From positions 434,001 through 498,000 of the forward strand of contig OY970066.1 of assembly GCA_963705285.1 (NCBI GenBank): a stretch of DNA of 64,000 bases, read 5' to 3'. Origin of the DNA: JACMLD01 sp963705285. GTDB lineage: Bacteria; Bacteroidota; Bacteroidia; Chitinophagales; Chitinophagaceae. This document shows, one piece after another, positions 1 through 8,572 of this stretch. A program made the position numbers and the translations under genes. Every line of letters begins with the position of its first letter. Position 1 is the first letter of the stretch. The notes under the pieces are model-generated. The model worked only from the letters and a program-made list of their open reading frames with translations, was not told the origin of the DNA and did not search any database.

Positions 1-1
1 A

Positions 2-1558
2 AGTGTTATCAGCAACGTTGCCATCGGCGCCAGCGACCCCGCAAGTGGCGACCGCAGTACCCGGAGCGAACTGGGCCGTGTGCAGGTATCATTTGTGGAG
101 TTTGAAAAAAGGGACGGTGTTTCCACCAAACCCTACCTGGATAAGATACGGGCGGTGATGACCGGTATCCCAGGAAGCGAAATAAGTGTAGACCAGGAAA
201 GTGGTGGCCCTCCCACCGACCCCCCGGTAAATATTGAAATAGCCAGTGAAGATTTTGATGCACTTATTAAAACTGCTACCAGCCTGAAAAATTATCTGGA
301 TTCTATACAGGTACCGGGTGTAGAAGAATTAAAAATGGACGTTGATTTAACCAACCCAGAGATTACGCTTACTGTTAACCGTGAGCGGGCGCTGATTGAA
401 GGTGTATCCAGCAGCCAGATTGGATCACAGGTTCGCACTGCCTTGTTCGGACGGGAGGTATCTAAAATAAAAGAAGGTAAAGACGAGTATAAAATTCAGT
501 TGCGCAACAATGAAATGCAACGCCAGAGTCTTACCAACCTGCTGAACATGCGTATCTCTTTCCGCGATATGGCCAGTGGTGGCGCTATCAAAAACATACC
601 CATCAGTTCGCTGGTAACGGTAGAACCCACCAGTACGTTCGGAAGTGTAAAAAGAAAAAATCAGAAACGGGTGATTACATTGCGTTCAAACGTTTTAACA
701 ACCCAGGGCTACAATGCCACTGCTGTAAACGTGGAGATTGCCAAAGACATCGCCAACTTTAAAAAGAAAGCAGATGGTGTAACCATCAAACAAACCGGTG
801 AAGGTGAACAGCAGGCAGAAACAGTAGCATTTCTTGGAAAAGCGCTGGCCATTGCACTGATGATCATTCTGGGAGTACTGGTATGGCAGTTTAACTCTAT
901 CAGCAAACCGGTTATTATCCTTACCGAGATTGTGTTTAGTATTATTGGCGTATTACTCGGCTTTGCCATTACCGGCATGGAAGTATCTGGTTTAATGACG
1001 GGTCTTGGTATTGTAGGTTTAGCGGGCATAGTGGTGAAAAATGGTATCCTCGTGATTGAATTTACAGACGAGCTCCGCGGGCGCGGTATGAAAACCAGGG
1101 AAGCAGTTATTGAGGCAGGTAAAACACGTATCATTCCGGTATTGCTAACTGCAGTAGCCGCCATACTTGCCTTCATACCCATTGCGGTGGGTTTCAATAT
1201 TAATTTTGTTACACTGTTTTCAGAATTAAACCCACATATTTTCTTTGGCGGCGATAACGTGGCTTTCTGGAAACCACTCAGCTGGACAATCATCTTCGGT
1301 TTGGCATTTGCGTTCTTTATGACCTTGTTTATGGTGCCAGGTATGTACCTGATAGCTGAACGCCTGAGAAGACCCATGCGCCGTATGTTTGGTGGCAGAT
1401 GGATTTCTTTTATGGGTATACCACCGTTAATATTCCTGTTTATGCCGCTGATGATTGTGACATGGGTATCGCATAATATAGATGTTAACCGCAGACGCAG
1501 GAAACTGAAACAATTGAACCGGCCGGCAAATGATGCCTTTACAGGCAGCTGGTTTTAA
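2..1558 (+). CDS. RND efflux transporter permease, C-terminal part (5' end outside window)
   Basis: The reading frame is open to the first bases of the window, so this is the C-terminal half of a larger gene; the first in-frame GTG (80) is not a real start. The protein is an inner-membrane proton-driven exporter subunit of the AcrB/HAE1 type. The visible part holds the second porter/docking region, then a membrane segment around GKALAIALMIILGVLV and the family motif GIVVKNGILVIEF, where the pump's helices pack. The tail is unusual: a hydrophilic stretch (SELNPHIFFGGDNV) and further membrane segments run to a basic end, longer than a minimal AcrB C-terminus. It would pair with a periplasmic adaptor and TolC-like channel, probably encoded upstream. 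Substrate cannot be told. Confidence 0.9.
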   Translation, partial: SVISNVAIGASDPASGDRSTRSELGRVQVSFVEFEKRDGVSTKPYLDKIRAVMTGIPGSEISVDQESGGPPTDPPVNIEIASEDFDALIKTATSLKNYLDSIQVPGVEELKMDVDLTNPEITLTVNRERALIEGVSSSQIGSQVRTALFGREVSKIKEGKDEYKIQLRNNEMQRQSLTNLLNMRISFRDMASGGAIKNIPISSLVTVEPTSTFGSVKRKNQKRVITLRSNVLTTQGYNATAVNVEIAKDIANFKKKADGVTIKQTGEGEQQAETVAFLGKALAIALMIILGVLVWQFNSISKPVIILTEIVFSIIGVLLGFAITGMEVSGLMTGLGIVGLAGIVVKNGILVIEFTDELRGRGMKTREAVIEAGKTRIIPVLLTAVAAILAFIPIAVGFNINFVTLFSELNPHIFFGGDNVAFWKPLSWTIIFGLAFAFFMTLFMVPGMYLIAERLRRPMRRMFGGRWISFMGIPPLIFLFMPLMIVTWVSHNIDVNRRRRKLKQLNRPANDAFTGSWF

Positions 1559-1597
1559 ATATGTAGACGAACATTTGACCCAAAGACTGGAATTAGT

Positions 1598-1630
1598 AAA
1601 ATGCCCTTCGAAAGAGGGGCATTTTTGTTT
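1598..1630 (+). terminator. Intrinsic terminator after the RND gene
   Basis: An eight-base stem (AAATGCCC at 1599-1606 with GGGCATTT at 1617-1624) is followed by a T-rich tract. It lies 40 bp after the RND stop codon and just before the repeat array. Confidence 0.75.
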
Positions 1631-1655
1631 TAGTAATGGCGTGCGGCAAGCGGGC

Positions 1656-2876
1656 AAAATTCGTGCTGGCGCTTACCAATGACGACGCGGTGGGCGTTTG
1701 CGACATTTTAAGCGGCGTCATTGTGAGCCGGCGTCTAGTGATTGAATAATTAGACACTAATGCGGCGAAGCAATCCAGTGTCACCACAACAGCGTGTAAC
1801 ATAAAAGCGCAAACGCAGCATGCACAATAAAACGCAGCAGACCGCTAGGCTAACATTGAGATTGCTTCACCGCCATAACTTTCTACCGATTAAATGTTCG
1901 TGCTGGCTGTTCGCAATGACGACGCGGTGGGCGTTTGCGACAATTTAAGCGGCGTCATTGCGAGCCGCCATTTGAGCGGTCAAATAATTAGAGACTAATG
2001 CGGCGAAGCAATCCAGTGTCACCACAGCAGCGTGTAACACACAAGTGCAAACGCAGCATGCACAATAAAACGCAGCAGAACGAGGTCATAAGATTCATAT
2101 TGCTTCACCGCCATAACTCTCTACTGATTAAAAATTCGTGCTGGCAGTTCGCAATGACGACGCGGTGGGCGTTTGAGACATTTTAAGCGGCGTCATTGTG
2201 AGCCGTCGTCTAGTGATTGAATAATTAGAGACTAATGCGGCGAAGCAATCCAGTGTCACCACAGCAGCGTGTAACACACAAGTGCAAACGCAGCATGCAC
2301 AATAAAACGCAGCAGAACGAGGTCATAAGATTCAGATTGCTTCACCGCCATAACTCTTTACTGACTAAACATTCGTGCTGGTGGTTCGCAATGACGACGC
2401 GGTGGGCGTTTGCGACATTTTAAGCGGCGTCATTGCGAGCCGCCATTTAGCGATTGAATAATTAGAGACTACCGCGGCGAAGCAATCTGGTGTTACAGCA
2501 GCAGCGTGTAACACACAAGTGCAAACGCAGCATGCAGAATAAAACGCAGCAGAACGAGGTCATAAGATTCAGATTGCTTCACCGGCATAACTTTCTTCCG
2601 ATCAAAAGTTCGTGCTGGCGGTTCGCAATGACGACGCGGTGGCCATTTGAGACAATTTCAGCGGCGTCATTGCGAGCCGCCATCGTAGTGATTGAATAAT
2701 TAGAGACTACCGCGGCGAAGCAATCCAGTGTAACCACAACAGCGTGTAACACAAAAGTGCAACCGCAGCATGCGTCATAAAACGCAGCAGAACGAGGTCA
2801 TAAGATTCAGATTGCTTCACCGCCATAACTTTCTTCCGATCAAAAGTTCGTGCTGGCGGTTCGCAATGACGACGCG
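1656..2876. repeat. Tandem array of ~237-bp nested palindromic units (about five copies)
   Basis: The word AATGACGACGCG recurs near 1678, 1915, 2153, 2390, 2627 and 2865, giving a constant period of 237-238 bp. Each unit holds two nested inverted pairs. The outer arms are GCGGCGTCATTGCGAGCC and, later, GGTTCGCAATGACGACGC. The inner arms are GCGGCGAAGCAATC and GATTGCTTCACCGCC. The units differ by scattered substitutions, so the array is not brand new. The short frames that recur in it are translations of the repeat and have no support as genes. The array is cut at about 2876 by the GIY-YIG segment and resumes at about 3336. Confidence 0.9.
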
Positions 2877-2930
2877 AGAATTTCTCCAGCATTAATCAAC
2901 ACTTGTAAGCTTGGTAATATGCAAGTATAC

Positions 2931-3233
2931 TCACCATTTCGATAATTCATCCTCCCATAAATCTTTCCATTCCGGATTAATTGAGTTGATAAGTCTCAGC
3001 TTGTGTTTTCTATTTCCAGCTTTGATTCTTTTCTCTTCGTAAATAGCTTCTGCAATACTCGAAAACCCTTTATAATAAACAAGGTAGATGGCATTATACC
3101 TTGCAGTAAAGCTGCTAGGATAAAATTTGGTTTTATGTTGCTGAACTCGGACAATTAAGTTACACGTTACCCCTGTGTATAAAACCGTTCGGTGTGCGTT
3201 TGTCATAATATAAACCGCTCCCCCTCTTTCCAT
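2931..3233 (-). CDS. Small GIY-YIG nuclease family protein
   Basis: A 100-aa single-domain protein of the GIY-YIG/UPF0213 type. The N-terminal strand pair reads VYIMTN and VLYTGVT, a relaxed form of the GIY...YIG signature, followed by the expected Arg in a helix (LIVRVQQHK) and the C-terminal acidic/aromatic segment EAIYEEKRIKAGNRKHKLRLI, where the Glu of EEKRIK is the likely metal ligand. Family members cut DNA; single-domain versions like this have no known DNA-binding partner domain. The gene lies alone in a ~460-bp segment that interrupts the palindromic repeat array, with repeat units on both sides. The setting suggests a link between the nuclease and the repeats, which is inference. 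Confidence 0.88.
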   Translation of the reverse strand: MERGGAVYIMTNAHRTVLYTGVTCNLIVRVQQHKTKFYPSSFTARYNAIYLVYYKGFSSIAEAIYEEKRIKAGNRKHKLRLINSINPEWKDLWEDELSKW

Positions 3234-3335
3234 GCAACAATTTACCCTGTTTTAAACTTTAACCGACCGCTATCGGCAATGATATACAGATATTTGTTTA
3301 TTTAATATTCAGACGCTAGCGCCCTCTTATAATAA

Positions 3336-3662
3336 GATTGCTTAACCGCCATAACTCTCTACCGATTAAAAATTCGTGGTGGCGGTTCGCAATGACGACG
3401 CGGTGGGCGTTTGCAACATTTTCAGCGGCGTCATTGCGAGCCGCCATCGTAGTGATTGAATAATTAGAGACTAGCGCGGCGAAGCAATCCAGTGTCACCA
3501 CAGCAGCGTGTAACACACAAGTGCAAACGCAGCATGCAGAATAAAACGCAGCAGAACGAGGTCATAAGATTCAGATTGCTTCACCGCCATAACTCTCTCC
3601 TGATTAAAAGTTCGTGCTGGCGGTTCGCAATGACGACCCGGTGGGCGTCGGCGACAATTGCG
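3336..3662. repeat. Continuation of the ~237-bp palindromic array (about 1.4 units)
   Basis: The sequence resumes the same unit at the inner arm (ATAAGATTGCTTAACCGCC). AATGACGACGCG recurs near 3391 and, with one change, near 3628, again 237 bp apart. Compared with an intact unit, about 160 bp is missing at the junction with the GIY-YIG segment, so that segment replaces rather than simply splits repeat sequence. The array ends just before the terminator of the M16 protease gene. Confidence 0.88.
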
Positions 3663-3669
3663 GTAAGGC

Positions 3670-3700
3670 GCAAAAAAAGCGCTGCATTACTGCAGCGCTT
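3670..3700 (-). terminator. Intrinsic terminator of the M16 protease gene
   Basis: A perfect ten-base stem (AAGCGCTGCA at 3677-3686, TGCAGCGCTT at 3691-3700) with a four-base loop. On the minus strand it is followed by a run of seven T. Confidence 0.85.
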
Positions 3701-3720
3701 ATACATAAACGATATCATTG

Positions 3721-6582
3721 TCAAAATCCTTTCTTCTGCTGAACAACATTACCATCGGTATCCAGTTCCACAATTTCATAACCTGTTTTTTGCAGGCCGG
3801 GCAATATTTTTGTTTTATCGCCTACCAGTAAAATGGTAACCTTGCCGGGTTTTACCCATTTCTTCGCCAGCGCATCTACCTCTGCTTTGGTAATACTCGC
3901 CAGTATCTTGTTTTGTTTTTCAACATAGTCGGCCGGCAGGTTGTATTCCAGTATCCGCGAAATAAACCCTGCTTTTTGTATGCCCGTTTCATAGCGCAAT
4001 GCATCACGCTGGCCAATTGCGCTTTTTGTAAACGACAATTCATCAGCGGTAATACCTTCAGCCTCATATTTGGTGAATTCTTTCATCACTTCATTCAATG
4101 CACTGTCTGTAGCTGCTGCTTTGATGCCAGAACTAAAACCAAACTCACCCGAATAATTATCGCCATCAAAACCAGAACGGGCGCCATACGTCCAGCCCTT
4201 GTCTTCCCGAAGGTTTAAATTGATACGGCTGTTAAAAGCGCCACCTAAAATATAATTCATAAGGCCAGCCCTGTAATATTCGCCGGTGGCATCATACTTA
4301 AGTCCGGTGGCATAGCCCACCCTGAATTCTGTTTGCGCTGCTTTGGGAATATCTACAATATAAATTTTTGGCTTGCTTACTTCAACAGGTGTGGCATTTA
4401 CTGCTGGTATATCAATTTTTTTATTCGGTAGATTATTTAAGAAGGCGAGTTTCGGCAAAATTTCTTCCTGCTTTAGATCACCCACTATCACCACTTTTGT
4501 ACCCTGGGTGGTCATGTAGTTATTATAATACGCCTGTACATCATTAAGGGTAATATTATTTAACGAACTCTCTGTTCCGTCTTCGCTCATGCCAAGAATA
4601 TTATTGCCGCCGTAATTTACACGCGACACAACTTCCGATGCAACTGCAGCGGGTTGTGTTTTTGCCTGTTTAATGCCTTCCAGGTTTTGTTTCTGGTTAC
4701 GCTTAAATGCATCGGCGGTAAAATTGGGATTGAATAGTCTTTCCTGCAACAGCGCCAGTGTTTTATCTGTATTCTTTTTCAAACACTGCACTGTAAATAC
4801 AATGCCGTCTCTGCTGCTGCTGGTTGTAATGGAGCTACCCAGTTTTTGTAATTCAATCGCCATTTGTTCGGCCGTATAATTTTTTGTGTCTTCATTCATC
4901 ATGTCTGCAAAAAAACTGGCGAGGCCCAGTTTCGCGGTATCTTTTGCTTGCAGCAAATGCCCGCCAGGTATGGTAATAGTAATGCTTACTACAGGCAACT
5001 CATTATTTTGCGCGCCAATCATTTTTATACCATTGGGCAAATCTTTTTTCCAGAAAGCGGGCACCTTAACAACTGGGTTAGCGCCATTGCCGGGAAGCAG
5101 GCCTCTGTCGAAATTATCAGTAGCTTTTGCATAGCTAAGTTTGTCATATCCGTAATCGGGTGCCGTATAATGTCCTGAATCTATTTTGTAATTATCTGCA
5201 GCGGCAATCATATTGTCTTGCGCTTTTGGCAGCACGCTTACTATTACAGGATGTTTGGTTTTAATGTACTGATTGTATACACGCATTACATCTTCTTTGG
5301 TTACGGCTGTATACATTTTTATTAGTTCGCCAATTTTATTGGGTGTTCCGGTAAATGTTTGAAAAGCCGCCAGCTGGCTTACTTTACCTGCTACGCTTTG
5401 CAACCCGTTGATGTATTGTGCTTCAACTCCGCCTTTAAATTTGGCCACATCTTCATCTGTTACACCGCGTACTTCAAAACTGTCGAGTGATGCCCTTACC
5501 AGCTTCTCCATTTCTGCCAACGATTTACCGGGGAAAGGCACAGCCGTTAAAAAAAATTCGCCGGCCAGTTCACTTAGTTGGTTATTGGCATTTGCCTGTA
5601 GTGCCAACTGGTTTTTTACCATTTGCTGATACAGTACCGAGTTTTTTCCTTGTCCTAACACCTGCGCAAGGCATGCCAGGGGCGCAATGTCTTTGTGATA
5701 ATTGGGTACTGATGCATATACCACGGCAAGCAGCGGCAAACGCGCATAGTTATCTGTATATGATACATACCTGTCTTTATCGAGCTGGGGTGCCGGCACT
5801 ATAACTTTTTGCACATCTGGACAGCGCGGAATGTTGCCATAATATTTCTGTACCAATTTTACTACATCGGCCGTTTTTACATCACCACCCACTGTGAGTG
5901 TGGCATTGTTAGGACCATACCAGCGAAGAAAAAAGTTTTTCAGGTCGCTTACGTTTACCCGGTTTAAATCATCAACATAACCAATAGTAAGCCATGAGTA
6001 AGGATGGCCGTAATCGTACAAATTTTTAGCCACCACTTCTCCCACCAAACCATACGGACGGTTATCATAATTTTGTCCCCGTTCATTTTTTACGGTAGCC
6101 CGCTGTATTTCAAACTTTTTTTGGGTTACGGCATCCAGTAAGAAACCCATGCGATCGGCCTCCAGCCACAACATTTTTTCCAGCTGGTTGCTGGGCACGG
6201 TTTCGTAATAATTGGTACGGTCGCGGTTGGTGGATCCATTCAGTGTTCCACCTGCTGCCGTTACAATTTTAAAGTGCTGTTCATCTGCTACGTGATCACT
6301 TCCCTGGAACATCATATGCTCAAAAAAATGAGCAAACCCTGATTTGCCAATTTCTTCCCGCGCAGACCCCACGTGATAAGTAACATCAACATGCACAATG
6401 GGATCACTATGGTCTTCATGCACCACCAGCGTAAGGCCATTTGGCAACACATATTTCTGGTAAGGTATTACCACTTCGTCGCCATTCTTGGTGATGGTTT
6501 CTACCAATTTGGCCTGTCCGGTAACCATTGCAAACACATGGCAGAAACATGCCACCACTAAACAGTATTTCAGCTTCATCAT
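3721..6582 (-). CDS. M16 family zinc metallopeptidase, two-domain (PqqL/pitrilysin type)
   Basis: About 953 aa. The start is set at the first of two ATG codons (6582/6579), because a good signal peptide (MMKLKYCLVVACFCHVFAMV) follows directly; the open frame runs 21 codons further upstream without signal-like sequence. The N-terminal M16 domain carries the inverted zinc motif HFFEH at residues 85-89, with a downstream Glu-rich helix as third ligand. The second half repeats the fold without a zinc site and holds the Arg/Tyr substrate-binding segment LREDKGWTYGARSGF. Having both halves in one chain is the usual form in Bacteroidota. It probably acts on peptides in the periplasm. Monocistronic, with its own terminator. 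Confidence 0.93.
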   Translation of the reverse strand: MMKLKYCLVVACFCHVFAMVTGQAKLVETITKNGDEVVIPYQKYVLPNGLTLVVHEDHSDPIVHVDVTYHVGSAREEIGKSGFAHFFEHMMFQGSDHVADEQHFKIVTAAGGTLNGSTNRDRTNYYETVPSNQLEKMLWLEADRMGFLLDAVTQKKFEIQRATVKNERGQNYDNRPYGLVGEVVAKNLYDYGHPYSWLTIGYVDDLNRVNVSDLKNFFLRWYGPNNATLTVGGDVKTADVVKLVQKYYGNIPRCPDVQKVIVPAPQLDKDRYVSYTDNYARLPLLAVVYASVPNYHKDIAPLACLAQVLGQGKNSVLYQQMVKNQLALQANANNQLSELAGEFFLTAVPFPGKSLAEMEKLVRASLDSFEVRGVTDEDVAKFKGGVEAQYINGLQSVAGKVSQLAAFQTFTGTPNKIGELIKMYTAVTKEDVMRVYNQYIKTKHPVIVSVLPKAQDNMIAAADNYKIDSGHYTAPDYGYDKLSYAKATDNFDRGLLPGNGANPVVKVPAFWKKDLPNGIKMIGAQNNELPVVSITITIPGGHLLQAKDTAKLGLASFFADMMNEDTKNYTAEQMAIELQKLGSSITTSSSRDGIVFTVQCLKKNTDKTLALLQERLFNPNFTADAFKRNQKQNLEGIKQAKTQPAAVASEVVSRVNYGGNNILGMSEDGTESSLNNITLNDVQAYYNNYMTTQGTKVVIVGDLKQEEILPKLAFLNNLPNKKIDIPAVNATPVEVSKPKIYIVDIPKAAQTEFRVGYATGLKYDATGEYYRAGLMNYILGGAFNSRINLNLREDKGWTYGARSGFDGDNYSGEFGFSSGIKAAATDSALNEVMKEFTKYEAEGITADELSFTKSAIGQRDALRYETGIQKAGFISRILEYNLPADYVEKQNKILASITKAEVDALAKKWVKPGKVTILLVGDKTKILPGLQKTGYEIVELDTDGNVVQQKKGF

Positions 6583-6915
6583 ATCAACATCATTTTTGTG
6601 TAAAAGAAAGCGACAAGGTAATGATTTTGGTGGTTCAACATTCAACCGCCCATCATTCAGGAATTAGGAATTGGGAATTGGGAATTAGGAATTAGGCACC
6701 AGCTCAACCGCCCGTCCTTTTGGAATTGGGAATTAGGAATTAGTAATTTGGCCTCAACTCGGTAAGGCACAACCCATCCACCAAATCCCCAATTTTTAAT
6801 TTCTTCATTGTCGCAAGTACCCAGTACTGCCGCCACACCCAATTCCCAATTCCTAATTCCTAATTCCCAATTCCCAATTCCTACTTCTTCCTACCTTCAT
6901 GAAAAATTATTCAAC
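6583..6915. repeat. Inverted GGAATTGGGAATTAG repeats between divergent genes
   Basis: This 333-bp gap between the divergent M16 and AIM24 genes is built from short words. One arm at 6661-6695 alternates GAATTAGG and GAATTGGG. A second same-direction copy lies at 6722-6750; each of these two is preceded by TCAACCGCCC. The opposite arm, CCCAATTCC and CCTAATTCC units, lies at 6838-6882. Arms and intervening sequence could fold into one large hairpin. No gene is supported here; apparent frames are the repeat read through. Promoters of both flanking genes must lie in or beside it. Confidence 0.85.
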
Positions 6916-7716
6916 ATGAGAACGAATCATGAAATTGATTACAAAATTTATGGTGAAGAGTTACAGTTTGTGGAAATAGAACTTGACCCTAATGAAACTG
7001 CCATTGCAGAAAGCGGTGCGTTTATGATGATGGATGATAACATTGTAATGCAAAGTATTTTTGGCGATGGCTCCAAACAACAGGGCGGTGGCCTTTTAGA
7101 TAAATTGTTTTCGGCCGGCAAACGGATACTGGTAGGCGAAAGCCTGTTTATGACAGCATTTACCAATACCGGTACGGGCAAACGCCGGGTAAGTTTTGCC
7201 GCTCCTTATACCGGCAAGGTAATACCGCTCGATTTGCAGCAATTGGGTGGCACTATCATTGCCCAAAAAGATTCGTTTTTGTGCGCAGCAAAAGGCGTAA
7301 GCATTGGCATTGCCTTTCAGCGCAGGCTGGGTACCGGTATATTTGGCGGCGAAGGTTTTATTATGGAAAAACTGGAAGGCGATGGTATGGCCTTTGTACA
7401 TGCCGGCGGTTATGTGGTAGAAAAAACATTGCAGCCGGGAGACCTGTTGCGGGTAGACACGGGTTGCGTGGTGGCGTATACGGGAAATGTTGATTTTAAT
7501 ATTGAAATGGTACGTGGCGTACGCAACTGGGTATTTGGTGGCGAAGGATTGTTCTTTGCCGTATTGCGCGGGCCTGGTAAAGTATGGTTGCAATCGCTCC
7601 CTATTAGCAGGCTGGCCAGTAAGATTATCTCTTACAGTCCCCAGTTTGGCGGCAGAAAAGAAGAAGGCAGCATTCTTGGAGGATTAGGCAATCTGCTGGA
7701 TGGTGATGGCAGATAA
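6916..7716 (+). CDS. AIM24 / TIGR00266 family protein
   Basis: A 266-aa protein starting at MRTNHEIDYKIYGEELQF; longer upstream frames run through intergenic repeats and are rejected. It belongs to the AIM24 family (formerly DUF124, TIGR00266), a twisted double beta-sheet fold of unknown bacterial function. Family features visible are an N-terminal FVEIELDPNETAIAESGAFM, the glycine-rich middle block and the C-terminal segment ending ISYSPQFGGRKEEGSILGGL. There is no signal peptide or membrane helix, so it is probably cytosolic or peripheral. It is monocistronic. Confidence 0.9.
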   Translation: MRTNHEIDYKIYGEELQFVEIELDPNETAIAESGAFMMMDDNIVMQSIFGDGSKQQGGGLLDKLFSAGKRILVGESLFMTAFTNTGTGKRRVSFAAPYTGKVIPLDLQQLGGTIIAQKDSFLCAAKGVSIGIAFQRRLGTGIFGGEGFIMEKLEGDGMAFVHAGGYVVEKTLQPGDLLRVDTGCVVAYTGNVDFNIEMVRGVRNWVFGGEGLFFAVLRGPGKVWLQSLPISRLASKIISYSPQFGGRKEEGSILGGLGNLLDGDGR

Positions 7717-7741
7717 TGAATACAGGTTGCTATACTTTAAT

Positions 7742-7773
7742 TAATAAAGCCGTTTCTTCAAACGGCCTTATTA
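7742..7773. terminator. Two-way terminator between convergent genes
   Basis: A long stem (TAATAAAGCCGTTT with AAACGGCCTTATTA, loop CTTC) sits between the AIM24 gene and the convergent small gene on the minus strand. T-rich or A-rich flanks on both sides suit both directions. Confidence 0.7.
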
Positions 7774-7795
7774 ATTAAATTTTGTCAAACATATT

Positions 7796-7957
7796 TTATT
7801 TCGGAAGAACATTCTTTAGCTTACCCAATTGCTTATTAGCTGCTTTTAGCTTTTCAGGCGCCAGTACTTTTCCTTTGAGCTTATTGAGATTTTCATCTAT
7901 AGTTAAAGTTACTCCCTTCCGGAATGAATCATTATATTTTGTTACCTTTTGGCCCAT
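7796..7957 (-). CDS. 53-aa lysine-rich small protein, partner of the DUF6934-like gene
   Basis: Read directly from the minus strand: ATG at 7957, TAA at 7796-7798. The product is 53 aa, begins MGQKVTKYNDSFRKG and ends KQLGKLKNVLPK. It is rich in Lys, Leu and Asn, with no signal peptide or membrane segment. The middle TLTIDENLNKLKGKVLAPEK has a clean helix-forming pattern, typical of a real protein and unlike the opposite strand, whose overlapping frame is a shadow. It starts ten bases after the stop of the upstream DUF6934-like gene, so the two are almost certainly cotranscribed. Function is unknown; tight pairing with a small hypothetical protein is what a two-component module such as a toxin-antitoxin pair would look like, but nothing in the sequence proves that. 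Confidence 0.75.
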   Translation of the reverse strand: MGQKVTKYNDSFRKGVTLTIDENLNKLKGKVLAPEKLKAANKQLGKLKNVLPK

Positions 7958-7967
7958 GTTTACAAAA

Positions 7968-8330
7968 TTAATTGTTTTTTTTCTTAATTAAAAAGCCCAC
8001 TGCTTCCATATTCTTTCGAAATGGCATTATCTCGTTTGTTCCCACAATGTACATTTCATAGATTAATGAAAGTTCATGATAATTAACAGTTATAGCCATT
8101 TTGTATAATCTCATACGTTGTGGCGTGCTTCCGCTAAAATAAATCCACCTTTTTGGATATTTATTCAAATAAATATTGACAATGCAGGCTATAGTTGCTA
8201 AGACCTTATCCCGGTCTCCGTTAGCACTGATAATAACATCATCAATCTGCCCATTAACATCAACATCACCAAAAGCGAGATTATAAAAATCGGGGATGTC
8301 CATGGGTGTAAATTCTACCCTTTTTGACAC
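7968..8330 (-). CDS. DUF6934-like protein, N-terminus interrupted by an in-frame stop
   Basis: As written the frame starts at GTG 8330 and gives 120 aa. It resembles the Bacteroidota DUF6934 family as I remember it: FYNLAFGDVDVNGQIDD, then NGDRDKVLATIACIV and YFSGSTPQRMRLYKMAI, a compact cytosolic fold of unknown function. The family normally has about 25 more residues at the N-terminus. Those are present in the same frame upstream: ATG at 8414 followed by MNYPV, then TAA at 8397-8399, then NSLRSADDLSIFEFTSVGQKG leading into the annotated part. A single stop therefore separates the natural start from the rest. Either the gene is a fresh pseudogene, or translation restarts at GTG 8330, or the base is a sequencing error. 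The 53-aa gene follows after ten bases. Confidence 0.75.
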   Translation of the reverse strand: MSKRVEFTPMDIPDFYNLAFGDVDVNGQIDDVIISANGDRDKVLATIACIVNIYLNKYPKRWIYFSGSTPQRMRLYKMAITVNYHELSLIYEMYIVGTNEIMPFRKNMEAVGFLIKKKNN

Positions 8331-8517
8331 AGAACCTTTTTGTCCAACACTGGTAAACTCAAAGATGCTAAGGTCATCAGCACTGCGGAGACTATTTTAA
8401 ACAGGATAGTTCATTAATGGCAAGGCAATAGGTATGCAAGCATAAGCCTATTTGCAAAGAACGCTGTCGACTTTCAACATAACGAATATATTTTTTTTAC
8501 ATCCCCATAAGCCTTTA

Positions 8518-8546
8518 AATAAAACTGCCCCACAAGAGTGAGGCAG
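8518..8546 (-). terminator. Intrinsic terminator of the BI-1 gene
   Basis: On the minus strand CTGCCTCAC pairs with GTGGGGCAG (8525-8546) and is followed by TTTTATTT. It sits 26 bp after the BI-1 stop codon. Confidence 0.75.
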
Positions 8547-8572
8547 CCATTGATTTTTAATATCAAAAAAAA

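Noticed and set aside
709..1377. 222-codon minus-strand frame opposite the RND gene
   Set aside because: It is the antisense shadow of the conserved transporter sequence.
1998..2699. Repeated short frames beginning MRRSNPVSPQQRVTHK within the 237-bp array
   Set aside because: They are the palindromic repeat translated; each copy is broken differently and frames overlap structured DNA.
1656..3662. CRISPR array
   Set aside because: Units are 237 bp with conserved content throughout; there are no short identical repeats separated by unique spacers and no cas genes.
7782..7991. 69-codon forward frame
   Set aside because: It is antisense to the 53-aa gene, has a less protein-like composition, and lacks a sensible context.
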